A stretch of DNA of 64,000 bases from NCBI RefSeq assembly GCF_019320115.1, contig NC_089583.1:78245739-78309738 (forward strand), read 5' to 3'. The position numbers were made by a program, and so were the translations under genes. How positions within the stretch are numbered: the first letter of the stretch is position 1; each line of letters opens with the position of its first letter. The notes beneath the pieces are model-generated. The model saw nothing but the letters and a program-made list of their open reading frames with translations, ran no database searches and was not told where the DNA came from. Positions 21,656 to 32,929 of the stretch are shown piece by piece. Source of the DNA: Miscanthus floridulus. Taxonomy: Eukaryota > Streptophyta > Magnoliopsida > Poales > Poaceae.

Positions 21656-24105
21656 TGGTCGGCCCTGCTAAAGGTGATGGGGACTTCGGACCACGGGCGA
21701 TAGCTGGGGTTGGTGGTAGTTTCCTCTGAAGCAATGGTGAGCACTCATCGGGCGGTGAGCTTTTGTTCCCTTCTGCTCTCGTTAGAGGCAAAACCCCCGA
21801 AGATGGTGGTGACCACCTTGTCATGGTCCTAGAAGGCATTATTATTATCCCCAGGTGGTCGGCGTCCCCTGTTCCCACCATTGTCGTCGTTGTACTTTTT
21901 CTCCTGGAACTCCTTAGCCAAACCAAGGCAGTTTTTCATCTTGTGTTTGGCATTCTTGTGCAGGGGGCACGGTCTATCGAGGATCTTCTTGTACTGCTCA
22001 TCGTAGTTACGCTTTGCGCGTGGCTCATTGACGTTGGCAACAAAGTGATCTGGTCAGCGGTGGCGATTCTGACCAAGTTTGAATCCATCTAGCCGATCTC
22101 GTCCGCTATCACGATGGAAACTGTGGTCGTCGTAGCGGTGATCGTTGTAATGTCGGTCGTCGTTGCAGTCATCGTGGCGGCGAATGTTGTGCTGTTGGTT
22201 GTCGTTGTGGTCGTCATGGCGGCGAGGTGGGCGATTAGTGCCCGTATCTTCATTAAAACACACCTCGGCTTCCTCGGCGTCGGTGTACCGGTTGGCGGTT
22301 GTGATCATCTCGCCGATGCCGGTAGGTGGCTTTCTGTTGAACTTAGAACAGAGTTCACAGTGATGAAGTCCTTGGACGAAGGCGGTGATGACTTCGACTT
22401 CCGTGATGTTGGGAATAGAATTCCTCATCTCGGAGAAGCGTCTGATGTAGCTATGGAGTAGTTCAAACGGCTTTTGGGTGATGCGGTTGAGATCGTGCTT
22501 GGTGCCTGGCCGCCTGCATGTGGCCATGTAGTTGTCGGTGAAGACTCTCTTCAGATCTTCCCAAGATCCGATGGAGTCCGGGGCAAGGCTTGTGAACTAG
22601 CTCATGGCGGCTGGCGTGAGCATGACGGGGAGATAATTCGCCATGATGTTGGTGTCTCCTCCGGCGGCACGAACGGCGGTGGCGTAAGCCTATAGCCACT
22701 GAGTTGGGTTCATCCTTCCTTCATAGGGCTCAACTCTGGTGATTTTGAAACCATGGGGCCACTGGAGCATTCGGAGCGCCCTAGTGAATGCTGGGGGCCC
22801 TTCCAGGTTGTCGGGGCCGATATCAGTAGTATTGCGGGCGACGATCGGCTCTAGAGCTGAGTCCGGGTTACCGTACTCTTGCTCGTACTCTTGGTAGTGT
22901 CGTACTTCATCTTCGTGGCGCCCGAAGCGACGTTGATCGATACGCCATCATGCATCCTAAAGATGACTGAGGTGCACTCGGGCGTCCTATTCGACCTCTT
23001 GGTCGTCCTGGCGATGATGCTCGGCATGGTGGCCTCCAACTCCCCCCTGGGGAGGTAGTGACTGGTCGACAAAACAGCTTTGACTGGGGCAGCAATTAGA
23101 TCTAGGATCGGCTGATCGGTGAATCACGCTTGTGGAGCATGAAGGTCTCTGAACCTCTCGGATCTCATTAACTTGACAGTGTGCCGCTTTTAGCATAGCA
23201 GCGACCTTGGTGAGCTCGGGCATCTGCGGGAGGTGTGCAAGTTTGTTGGCAGCCACCGCTAGATTGGTGCTTAGAGTTTTGAAGATGTCGTGGCCATCAA
23301 CGCGGAGGAATTCTTGGTTGAGGTTGCGATGGAGGGGCCTTCCTTGCGAGTCAAACTAGTTATCATGAGCGGCCTCGGCCATCGCAATGGCGCATTCGTT
23401 ATCACAACATTGCACGTGGTTGGCATTCCTGTTTTCACGGGCGACGCGTTCCTCATCTGTTTCACCATTCTAAGGGGGCTGTTGATGCTGACGTTGAAGA
23501 TTGTGCCACCCCAGAAAGGCAGGAGAGGGGGTTGCTCAGTGAAGGTCTCGGCGAGGGGCTCCATGGAGCCTTGAGACTCAAAGTCTAGATTTTCCTCTAG
23601 GGTAGTTTGGAGGGATGTTTCAGGACCCCGGTTGGTGTGCAGCATGTTGACGGTTGGTGGGAGCTGGTCGGCGACCTGGTCGGCAAATTTGCCCCTTAGG
23701 GCGTCCTGATACGTAGCGGTGGCATTGGTGAGCCTGAAGGGCAGGGCGACAAGCCTTGAGGTTTGCCCAACACTGAACAAGGGTGTCCAGAGCCGACTCA
23801 GCAATGGAGAGTCAATCAGCGAGTTTTAGGCCGACCTGATCGATAGACTCGATCAGATCATCATTGTTGATATGCCTTCTCTGGTAGCGAGGAAGCGAGT
23901 AGCGAGTAGTTGACGAAGTCGACCCCGAAAGTGGTTTTGAGATTGGATCTGCAGTCATAGGTGCAAGGGTGGTCAGCATAGAACGAATCTGCACCAGCTC
24001 GAGAAGCTCTCCAACTTCGTCGGCGTTGATGACCCACGTGATGGATCCGACCGTGAAGATCTAGCCAGGCTGTGGGAGGGACGAAGAGCCTGTAGAAAAA
24101 ACCAT
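21656..24105 (-). pseudogene. Tat1 gag
   Basis: Probable start ATG at 24105, soon after the primer site. Recognisable gag segments are DDLIESIDQVGLKLAD (about 23830), the retrotransposon gag domain around MATCRRPGTKHDLN and LLHSYIRRFSEMRNSIPN (about 22520-22400), a His/Asp/Arg-rich region (22260-22110) and a cysteine/histidine motif CPLHKNAKHKMKNC (about 21970-21930). Several frames are needed, so frameshifts exist in addition to stops. The C-terminal part (PWSEVPITFSRADQ near 21670) is followed directly by RT sequence, marking the deletion joint. Confidence 0.75.
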
Positions 24106-24132
24106 CTTTTTCGATAAGGAAACAACACGCAC

Positions 24133-24153
24133 ACCCCTACCTGGCACGCCAAC
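24133..24153 (-). other. Primer-binding site region of Tat1
   Basis: On the minus strand it reads TTGGCGTGCCAGGTAGGGG directly after the 5' LTR. This is the usual form in grass Tat elements (family knowledge). I do not name the tRNA. Confidence 0.8.
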
Positions 24154-24625
24154 TGTCGATAGAATATTGTTGGCAGTCCACCGAGGGGTATCCCACAATG
24201 GTAGATTGATCGGTAGAGGAGCGTGTAATCAAGAACAAGAAGGCAACAGAGACACATAAGTTATACAGGTTTAGGCCGTTAGTATGACATAATACCTTAC
24301 TCTTGTGGTCTGTTGGTTTGTATTAGCTATCGTATGATTTGCCATGATTTTGTAGGGGGTCCCTGCCTACCTTATATAGTCCGAGGGGCAAGGTTACAAG
24401 TCGGTTAGATCTGAGAGATAACCAGAAAGTAATAACAGATTACAAGAATCATGGGATTGTACGTATCCTAACAGATCTCGTAACATCTTCAGGATATCCT
24501 CCCCATGCCTTGCGGGAGGCGCCGAGCAAAATCGTGCCCCGCAAGGCTCCTTCTCATGGGCTGGGCCACCCCTGGAGGCATAGCCCATGTGGCCTGCCGT
24601 GGGTATCCGAGTCGTACCCCCCACA
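24154..24625 (-). repeat. 5' LTR of Tat1
   Basis: 472 bp, partner of 558-1029, bounded on the right by the target duplication CTCCT (24626-24630). On the minus strand it starts TGTGGGGGGTACGAC and ends CTATCGACA. Confidence 0.9.
24371..24379 (-). promoter_or_regulatory. TATA box of the Tat1 5' LTR
   Basis: CTATATAAG on the minus strand, inside the LTR and upstream of gag, conserved in the 3' LTR at about 774-783. Confidence 0.6.
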
Positions 24626-24630
24626 CTCCT

Positions 24631-26215
24631 CCTACTTTTTCTTCTTTTATGCCAATGGCTTCAGCAGATTTCAAGGAAAGCAAATGAAGGTACTCACCAC
24701 TACTTCTCTTGCAGCATCGCTCAGTCCCATGTTGCTACTGGTATGGAAGTTGTTAAAGATTCCCACTGCATCAACATCTTCATGAGGTCGATCATGTTCT
24801 TCAATGAGCACTTCTTGATCGTGTCCTATGTCCTTCCTATTTTTGTCCTTCTGTTAAAATTGCACATGCCTTTCTGTTGATACAAAAGGCATTGCGTATT
24901 TGATATAAAAAGAGTAACACAACCATCACTTACATATACTTGTAGGTGGGCAATATAGGAGTGAGATCCTATAACTTGGTGGCACTTGACTTTTGCACGG
25001 TTTTGCTTGTTCTGCTCCAAGACTGCCTATAACCACAATTGTGTTAGACTGTAGCACAAGTAGACTACATAAAGACTAGACAAGAAATAAATGAGTTCAC
25101 ACACATGCATGCACACCTTGTTTTTGGAGCTTAACCACATGTGGACAAGTGCACACCACTTTGCATCATTCATGCAAGACACATGAGAGGTTTTTCTGAT
25201 TTCATCAGCGGGGACACCGTTGAAGTAAGATCGCTTGAACCTATACTGTGTCTGCCATACAACAGACTGGAATATACTCGTGCATGCTTCTTTTGTTGCT
25301 TCATCATTGTCATCAATGGCCAGCCTCGTGAATGCAAATTAAATCCATTACTAAGTTGCTCAAGGCAGAGTTGAATGTCAATAGAGGATATACATACTTA
25401 CAGATAGCTTGGCCACAAATCCATTGAGATGTTCGATCCGTTGCTTGTAATGTTTCTAGTGCAGGAAAATTGTTACTTGAGACCTGACTACTACACCTGC
25501 CTCTGAGGCAAACTTGGCACCTTGCAATGGATCATGTGGCCTTCTGTTTCCCTTGACAACCGAGATGGGCATCCTTGTTCCCATTGATTGGGTGGTTTTG
25601 TGAAGCCCAAACCCCTTAGTTGCTTGCCTCGACTTCCTCGCTCGTCTCTGCAATGGTACTACATAGTTTTCATACATTCAGATTGTTAGAAAAGTAACAT
25701 GGATATCAAATAGTGTGACTTGATTTATAGACATGTCTAAGGTAGTACTAACGTTCACAAGTTTGGTCATTCTACTAGTGGGGAGGTGGAGTCTCCTCTT
25801 TGGCATGGCTAAGGTCATCTTCACATGACCAGTCCATCATAGGGCTTTGTTTGCCTTGTGTGAGTTGACTTTTGGACGTAGTTGGAACTACAAGATGCTG
25901 CAACTCTACTAGACTAGTTTGCTTCACTCTCTTGGATTGCCATCCCCTAGGACCCATATCAGTGCTACCTTTTTCCCTACTGGCAGGGACTGCTCTATGG
26001 CTTGTTCAACCCATAGCCTGAAATTGGAGAAACAAACTTAAGCGACAAGCATGTAAAAAATGCATTGCTATCCACACAGCAAAGAATTGAATTGCACTAC
26101 TACCTAAACCAACCCCCCATCCCAACATGACAAGATAGAACAAGCACCTCAATTGCAAGGGGTACTCACTCTTCTAAATCTATATCTATATCACCATATC
26201 CCTGAACACGCTCCC
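24631..26215 (-). pseudogene. Plant transposase of the Ptta/En/Spm type, multi-exon, split by Tat1
   Basis: Minus-strand exons with GT..AG borders: about 26215-26170, 26017-25753, 25680-25402, 25340-25117, 25026-24935 and 24870-24690. The protein includes MPISVVKGNRRPHDPLQG, FASEAGVVVRS, RSYFNGVPADEI and KNKAVLEQNKQNR followed by CHQVIGSHSYIAHLQ. That order (a tryptophan-containing stretch, an Asn-Lys-x-x-Asn-Arg block, then a Gly-Ser block) is typical of the domain called Transposase_24 (PF03004) in grasses. TAG stops at about 25775 and 25456 suggest decay, although most exons read cleanly. Tat1 inserted just downstream of the last exon I recognise, probably in an intron or 3' UTR. I found no CACTA-type terminal repeats, so it may be a domesticated or stranded copy. 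Confidence 0.6.
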
Positions 26216-27289
26216 CTGCTTTAGGAAGATATTCCAGATGTCAACATGTAAATCACAAAGGCATTTATTGAGTTAACCTTGTACCTAATGTCAACAAAAT
26301 AGAGCAGGAGCGTGCAAATTAGGCGCCTAAACTACAGCATATATGGAAGCCATTACTTGAATAAAGCACATGTGAACTATAGCTTATACGGAAGCTATTA
26401 TACTCAAATAAAGCACATCTGAACTACAATCAACAAAGAAACATGTAACCCCATCACTATATATCTACATGTCCTAGGTTCAACCACTAGAGTACAACAC
26501 GCATCATAAAAGGAATTTGGGTACCTCTTCCTATTTCTAGCTACGTTGCATTGTCGGCACCACCCTCTTGTCATCCTAGTCACGAAAGTGGTGCGGCCGA
26601 TGTTGACAAAGGGGTAGCAGATCTAGTGTGGCGATCATCAATGATGACATTGGGGCTTAGTCATGACAAGTGCCGATGTAGGGGGTCTAGATCCAGCATG
26701 TACCGCTGCTGACGGTAGTCCTTCCGCCGTCAGCGGACCTGCTATCAACGAAGGGGATCAGATCCAAATCTAGCTCTAGCTTTGGCTAGGGTTCAAAAAG
26801 GTATGAGAGAGTGGAGAGGGAGTCAAGCTACTGTGCTGATGCACCAAGCTAGGGCTCGGACTGGGGTGGCAAAGGTGGCTAGGATTTGGAATGGGAAGAG
26901 AGACAGTGCGACTGGTCCGGCTGGAGAATGGAGATGGAGGCAAAGATGATGACTCCTTGCACTTTTATGTGGCCATCACAATACCACAAATACCCTTGTT
27001 TGAAATCGATGATGTGGTAAACCAATTTTCCACAAGGAGGGCAAAAGAGAGAGATCTAATTTTTGGTTCATGTTGGTGGCACTACTGGGTGTGGGGATTT
27101 TATTTTTGTAGGAAATCAAATTTTCACGCGAGAGGATCGCCTCCCCTTCTGGCGTCTTGTGAGCAGAGACCGAATTTTATATGACGAATGGTGATGATAT
27201 ATATGGAGAAATACACTAATGTGTATTAACTATTGGATCACCAATGTTAATCCCCCAAGTCTCGGTGGACCCCCAAGTTTTGGTGGACG
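26216..27289. other. Upstream region of the minus-strand transposase gene, no clear gene
   Basis: On the minus strand this should hold 5' exons and promoter of the transposase-type gene. I see a stretch with leader-like composition (about 26560-26960) and a possible donor near 26525, but cannot fix an ORF. The frame at 26891-27184 has no recognisable content. The rest is AT-rich and unremarkable. Confidence 0.35.
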
Positions 27290-27756
27290 GTGACTCTTGA
27301 TAGGGTTTATGTGTCAGAGATGCAATTACGTGGCACGTGGGACAGTCCGCTACTAAAGGCATTCTCTGATCAGTACCCATCTTTTCCCCTTTTGCACGCC
27401 ATTTTCCATCGTTGTTCGCCCCCTTCGGTGCCACCCACATTGCGCCACCTCCCTCCTCCCCCTTCCTCCTTCCCCCTTCCCCCTTCCCCCTTCCCCCCTC
27501 CATCGACCCCCACCCCCACACACCAAAACCTCTTGCCCAGATCCTTCCACGCCGTAGGGATCTACTACGCCGTGGCAATCTACCGCGCCACCGTCTATCA
27601 ATGTGCCACTCCTCCAGTGAGCAAGCCGGTCGAGATCGCCTTCTCGCCTCAGCACGGTGAGGCCATCTATGATCTCCTCTCTTTTTTCTTCATGAATTTA
27701 TGGTGTTTGATGAAATGCATGTGTAATTTTTTTTGATTATTGCAGATGGCGCAAGT
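27290..27756 (+). other. Leader-like sequence with a 5'-UTR intron and ATG, cut off by the Athila-like array
   Basis: The plus strand has a pyrimidine-rich stretch with (TTCCCCC)n-like repeats (about 27440-27500), then CACG followed by a donor GTGAGG at 27657. A T-rich intron ends in TTGCAG at 27744, and ATGGCGCAAG follows immediately at 27745. This is the layout of many plant genes, with an intron directly before the start codon. After about four codons the sequence becomes homologous to the Athila 3' UTR (from about 27757), so the coding part is lost or lies elsewhere. The longer frames across this leader are likely composition artefacts. Confidence 0.45.
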
Positions 27757-28339
27757 TAAATCAAAGAGAGAAAGTCACGATCAAAGGAGTACCAAAAATA
27801 TTAGGATTAGGAAAATATTTCACACACTTGCACATCTTGTTCAAAGTGTATGACTTGCATCTCCTTGGATCCGGTTTTTTGACTTAACAATACATGTGAT
27901 GCAAGTATGCCTCTCATTTCATTCCTACCCAAAGCTCCACTCAAAGCCTTTAGATATAGGATGAAAAGAAGGCAAAACAATCAAATGCCTTGTTGAGGAT
28001 CATACACTTTGAACGACCGAGTGAATCATTTGAGGAACTTACATTTTTTTGCAAAACTCATAAAAACTCTAGATATAAGGTTGATCAAAGAATGAATGAT
28101 TGGTAATTCTATTAAATCTGTTCTATCTTGCAACCGCTTAAGAGTTGGAAAAGCAATAAGCCCCATAGGGATTAAGTTAAAAGGGTGGATAGAATGCCAA
28201 ACTTATTTAAATTGAGGAAGAATACTTTGTTATAGGCATGGGACTTGTGAATTATATTTGTCATTATAGAAACTACTGATCAACAACCAATAACTTAGCT
28301 ATTTGCTTGGGATGAGCAAAGGTTAAGCTTGGGGGATCT
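27757..28339 (+). other. Athila-like 3' UTR fragment with polypurine tract
   Basis: 583 bp closely matching 43960-44543 upstream of LTR2, including GCTTGGGGGATCT immediately before the LTR start TGTTGGCGG. A polypurine tract belongs upstream of a 3' LTR, so its presence before LTR1 is unexpected for a simple element. Confidence 0.75.
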
Positions 28340-28792
28340 TGTTGGCGGTCATTACCGATCAATTCCGACCGCCAATTGAGACATAAAAAGAGGAGAAATA
28401 AGCAATCTTAAAAACATTTGCATTTACTATTAACCAAGTTCCACATGTATTTGGAGAACATTATTTTGTAGGTCAGAAACACAAATACATGGAATAATTC
28501 ACCAAAAGGCGCTTTCTGATGCTGATTTGCGCAAAGGAACATGGGAGATGCCCATCAAATCAATTCAAATGGGGCAAACCCCCACGGGAAGCAATCCTGG
28601 TCCATCCCATGGCCTACCAGGCGAAGGCGGTGGCAAGAGGCCATGGTCATGGGGTGGTCGACCCCTAGCGGCGCCCGACCCCTTACCGGCACTGCTCAGC
28701 CCCTCCCTCGATAGGCGGTGGCATGCTTCTAGGCTATGGCAGTGGGAGATAGTCCTCACACCATTTATTGCTTGTAGCACTGCCTAGGCTCC

Positions 28793-28802
28793 TATATAAA
28801 TA
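28793..28802 (+). promoter_or_regulatory. TATA box of Athila-like LTR1
   Basis: TATATAAATA in CTCCTATATAAATAGAGG, conserved at 44981-44990 in LTR2. Tat2 is inserted 30 bp further on. Confidence 0.75.
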
Positions 28803-28832
28803 GAGGAGTACCCCCTCTCTTAACATACACCA

Positions 28833-30095
28833 TGTTAGTGTTTCGAGTCACCACCGACAAGTAAATTTCTAATATTGTGCATTTGGCTTGGATGGTATGC
28901 TTAGAGGACACGAGGTTTATACTAGTTTAGGCAGAATATCCCTACGTCTAATTCATTGCTGCTGCTCGTGTTACTAGCACTGAAAGTTTGTAGTAGGGAT
29001 TGCAAACAGGTGAGAGAGGGATAGGTCCCAAGTCTCTAGGGGAAAGAGTGAATAGGTGCTGAGAGCTCGGTTGTCGCTCAGCCATGTGCTTGTGTTGTGT
29101 TCTGGTCAGTTTGAGGTTCGATGGGTCTGTGATGATTCAATCAGGTCTGTCCTAGATCAATCTGATGCCTATCCTAGGGCATCCTACTTTCCCTTTTATA
29201 GACCAAGGGAAAGCATGGGTTACAGTAGAGGAAAAGAGAAGAAACGAGAGGGAGAGAGCGGTCTTCTAGACCGCCAAGTCCTTCTTATCCTTCATGCAGG
29301 TCCCACCGATCCTATAGATGTCAACAAGGATGTCTCCATGTTGTGGCCCTATCCATCACTAGCGCCATGCGCAGGCATCATCTGCCGGTCATGGCGCTCC
29401 ACTCCATCCTGGCAGACGTCGTGGTGAACTAATGCGCCTGTCAGTGTTCATACGAGGGTTAGGCAGAACAACATCATTATGCCTGACACTATTCCTTATG
29501 TGAGTCCTCGGGTATGGCCCGTCATGGCCGCGCATTACATTAGGGCATGCCGGTCGCCTCCCTAATGTCAAAGCTTTGACCTAGGCCCATACACTTGGAC
29601 TTGGAGTGGTTGGCGGCGGTATGGGCCTCTGTCGTGTGAGGCAGAGCCTGTGGCCTCAGGGTCAGGTGAGGCAGAGCCCTCTCCTAGAGACTGAGCAAGG
29701 CAGAGTGCAAACCCAAGGGTCAGGCAAGGCGGAGCCCTCCCCCAGAGGCCAAATGAGGCAGAGCGCAAACCCAAGGGTCAAGCAAGGTAGAGCCCACAGC
29801 CTTGGGGTCAGGCGAGGTAGAGCGCAAATCCAAGGGTCAAGCGAGGTGGAGACTGCAACCTTGGGGTTGGGTAAGGTGGAGCCCTCCCTTAGAGGCTGGG
29901 TGAGGCGGAGCGCAAACTCAAGGGTGGGGCGAGGCAGAGCCCATGGCCTTGGGGTTTGGCAAGGCAGAGCGCAAACCCAAGGGTTGGGTGAGGTAGAGCC
30001 CACGCGTCCAAGGTCAGTTGGAGCTATAGTCACATCCAAAGGCCGAGCGAGGCTGAGCTCCTCCTCTTCAGGTAACCTAGTATTGGTCTCCGATA
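28833..30095 (-). repeat. 3' LTR of Tat2
   Basis: 1263 bp, left edge TGTTAGTG (partner TGTCGGTG), right edge ...GGTCTCCGATA (partner ...GGTCCCTAACA). It contains TATAAAAGGG on the minus strand at 29191-29200 and a shorter version of the 30-bp U3 repeat array (about 29625-30055). The expected polypurine tract next to it is not obvious. Confidence 0.8.
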
Positions 30096-32929
30096 GTAAC
30101 CAACAAGTGAGACCCGACCCCTTACCATTGCTAGGGTAGGGTGTCACTAAAGATCGAGGAGAGGATAGCGAAACTAGTAAGAGAAAGCATTTCTTATTTT
30201 CGTACGTACCCCCTCCCTAGGATCTGAGCCATCATTCTATGACCGCGCATTCGGTCTTCTTATGAGTCCAACTTTCCTCTAGCCCCAGCACATAGCGAGG
30301 GTTCAGTCGAGGGTCGGCTCATTTTTGTGATCGTTGCCCCATCCATGGTTTTCATAAATAGAGGGGTTGAGCTAACGTCACTTGCCTCGATGGCTCGAGT
30401 GACGCACTCGGCAAGCTCGCTAATGGGCATGTTCAAGTAGAATTCGGGTCCATTGTTCATGACAGGGTCGGCATAGCCCTCATGTGGCATTCCACTACTC
30501 CTTAACCCGCCTCTCGATAGATGCCCGTGTCGCTCTGGAGAGCGACTCAGGTGGCCCGCTGGCCTCCCCATGATGGAGATTCTATGGGCTCGGCTCAAGG
30601 TTAGGATCGAACAAGAAGGTTGAGATGACCCTATCCGCTTCTAAGTGGGTCAGGCGAGGGCCGCTAGGGCTCATCTGTGTTTTCTCCCCTGGCTCTGTTC
30701 GACACGAGGCGGCCTCGAGTCCTTCGTGGGCCGGCATTCGAACCCCAGTTAGTTGGATTCCTGAGCTAGGGTCAGGTAGCTCAAGCCCCTGAGCCCTATT
30801 AGGCTCGATAGGGGTCAACCAAATTTTGTGTGTCACCCCGTCCATGGTTTCCACAACCGAAGGGGCTGAGCTAACACCACTTGCCTTGATGGCTCGAGTA
30901 CCATGCTCGGTGAGCTTGCTAATAGGCATGTTTGAGTGGAATCTAGGTCCGTCATTCGCTGACGGGGTTAGCATAGCCCTCATGTGGTATTCTACTGCTC
31001 CTTAACCCACCTCCTAGTAGATGCCCGAGTCATTTTGAAGACCAACTCAGGTGGCCCATTGGCCTCTCCTCGATGGAGATTCAATGAGCTTGGCTCGAGG
31101 TTAGGATTGAACAAGAAAGGTCGAGATGTCCCTATCTGCTTCTAAGCGAGGTCAGGCAAGGGCCGCTAGGGCTCGTCTCCAATTTTCTCCCCTGGCTCTA
31201 TTTGACTCGAAGCGGCCTTAAGCCCTCCGCGGGTCGGCCTTCAAACCTCAGTCGGTTGCCGCTCATGTCGAATGAGACGACTACCGCTTTGTGATGTGAT
31301 GTGAAGAGTTGTGATGCAATAATTGTATATGCAATGCTTGGATGTATGAGATGAATGTATGAATGAATGTATGAATGCATGCATGAGAATGGGTGAATGA
31401 ATGCTCATGTATTGGAAAAGTAAAGTGGAGATCAGTAAAGTTACCTTGATGGCTCGAGTGATGGGTTTAGTGAGCTCCTTATCAGATATGTCTATGCAGG
31501 GTCCAAGTCCATCATTCATGGCAGAGTTAGCGTAACCTGCATGGGACATCCTGCTTCTCCATACCTATCTCTCGGCAGCAGCCTAAGCCATCTGACCGAC
31601 TTGGGTGACCTACCGACCTCTCCTCGATGGAGATTCCACTGGTGGGCCCCTCCAAACCCTTCTAGGGAAGGCGGAGGCTAAAGCTTAGGGTGTGGGGATA
31701 AAAACTCTGATCACACTAGTAAGAAGAAACACCATAGATGCTGGGGCATAGGTTTCTAGCGGTTCGACCAGTTTTACTCAGTGTTTTTTTGCACACCTTG
31801 TCTCTAGGTTTTAGCATGAGAAAGGGGTCAGGCTTAGAGAATCAATACCGAACAGACACTCCTACTAGCCCCTGAGTGAGGCTTGAGCCCTTGCCATTGC
31901 TGGGGACAAGGGCTCGATTGCGAAATTAATAAGAGAAAATGTGCGTAAATTAAGGGTGACCCATCTCTCGGTAGTGGCCCAAACCATCCGATCGACTTGG
32001 GTGACCCACTGGTATAGGACTTACCTCGATTACCTTGATGGCTTGAGTGACTAGCTCAGGGAGCTCTTACCGAATATGTCTGGGTGGAACCTAGGTCTGT
32101 TGTTCATAACGGGGTTGGCATAACCCTTGTGTGGCATTCCACTGCTCCCTAATTGTCTCTCGGCAGTGGCTCGAGCCGTTTAAGTAGCTTGGGTGACCCA
32201 CTGGCATAGGGCTTTCCTATGGATATAGACTATGAGATCATCCCCCCAAGAATTTAGTTAGGCAGATGAACCATGCGGCGAACTTGTAATAAGTGGACAA
32301 GCTCTTAAATTTTGTTATGGCCTAACATATTTTTAGCCCTTCTCCCCCTTTCGTATAAAAAGGTTAGTGCATTCTGACCCTTTCCATCGTTGAGGCCATA
32401 AAGCTTGGGGTGCGAGTGAACAAACTTTGATCATGCTGGTGAGCAAAGACATCGTAGATGTTGGGGCATAGGTTTCTCGCAGTCCGACCAGTTGTACTCA
32501 AAGTTTGTTTCCACAAGCCTAGCTTCTAGGTCTCGTCATGAGAGAGGGTTGGGCATGAAGAATGCTTGCAAACCAGATAGGCTCTTAAACGCATATCAAC
32601 TCTTTCCATAGCTAGGGCCAAAAAGCCCAGGGTGCAGAAAAAACTCTAATCACGCTGGTGAGCAAAGACGTCGTAGTCGCCGAGGCATAGGTTTCTCGTA
32701 GTTTGACCAGTTTACTCAGCGTTTGTTTCTACAAACTTTGCTTCTAGGTCTTAACATGAGAAAGGGTTGAGCGTAGAGAATGTCTTCTAGATAGATATGC
32801 TCTTACTAGCCACCGAGCGAGGCCTAACCCCTCGCCGTTGCTAGGTCAAGTGTCACTAAAGATCAGGCAGTTTGAAAGCAAAATTGATAAGGGAAAGTGT
32901 GCGTTTATTGAGGGTAAAAGTGATGTAGC
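30096..32929 (-). repeat. Internal long tandem repeats of Tat2
   Basis: At least four diverged copies of a 500-590-bp unit, recognised by GATGGCTCGAGTGA-like words near 30390, 30890, 31450 and 32036. Each is followed by a 'gagctc/gagcttgc...' word, 'gcatagccctcatgtggcatt' type words and a TCGATGGAGATTC-like word. A second repeat (GGTTTCTCGCAGTCCGACCAG type) occurs near 31751, 32470 and 32689. A small (GAAT)n run lies at about 31330-31410. Minus-strand frames at 30260-30983 are repeats of one another and not recognisable proteins. This is the position of the antisense gene in Tat1, but nothing like it is seen here. Confidence 0.7.

Larger units (their letters stand above)
558..24625 (-). mobile_element. 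Tat-lineage Ty3/Gypsy retrotransposon (Tat1), carrying nested insertions
   Basis: LTR retrotransposon in minus orientation. Two 472-bp LTRs (558-1029 and 24154-24625) are flanked by a perfect target duplication, CTCCT at 553-557 and 24626-24630. Reading leftwards from the 5' LTR come a primer site (24133-24153), gag, RT, RNase H, integrase, an antisense plus-strand gene (1974-5146) and the 3' LTR. An extra antisense gene between pol and the 3' LTR, and a primer site of the type GGCGTGCCAGGTAGGGG, are hallmarks of grass Tat elements such as RIRE2 and Grande (family knowledge). Without the inner element (7814-20422 and one target-site copy) it is about 11.5 kb. It is defective: protease and the RT N-terminus are deleted and pol carries stop codons. 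The LTRs differ at about 36 of 472 positions by hand count, nearly all transitions. Confidence 0.9.

Noticed and set aside
27075..27215. CACTA-type transposon end (the words CACTACTGGGT and CACTAATG)
   Set aside because: No matching inverted end or subterminal repeats were found on the other side of the transposase-type gene.
27290..27736. 148-codon plus-strand frame rich in Pro and Ser
   Set aside because: Low-complexity pyrimidine-rich leader; the intron and ATG structure at 27657-27747 explains the region better.
29606..30139. 177-codon plus-strand and 161-codon minus-strand repeat proteins
   Set aside because: They are translations of the 30-bp U3 minisatellite; similar frames appear at 36066-36369.
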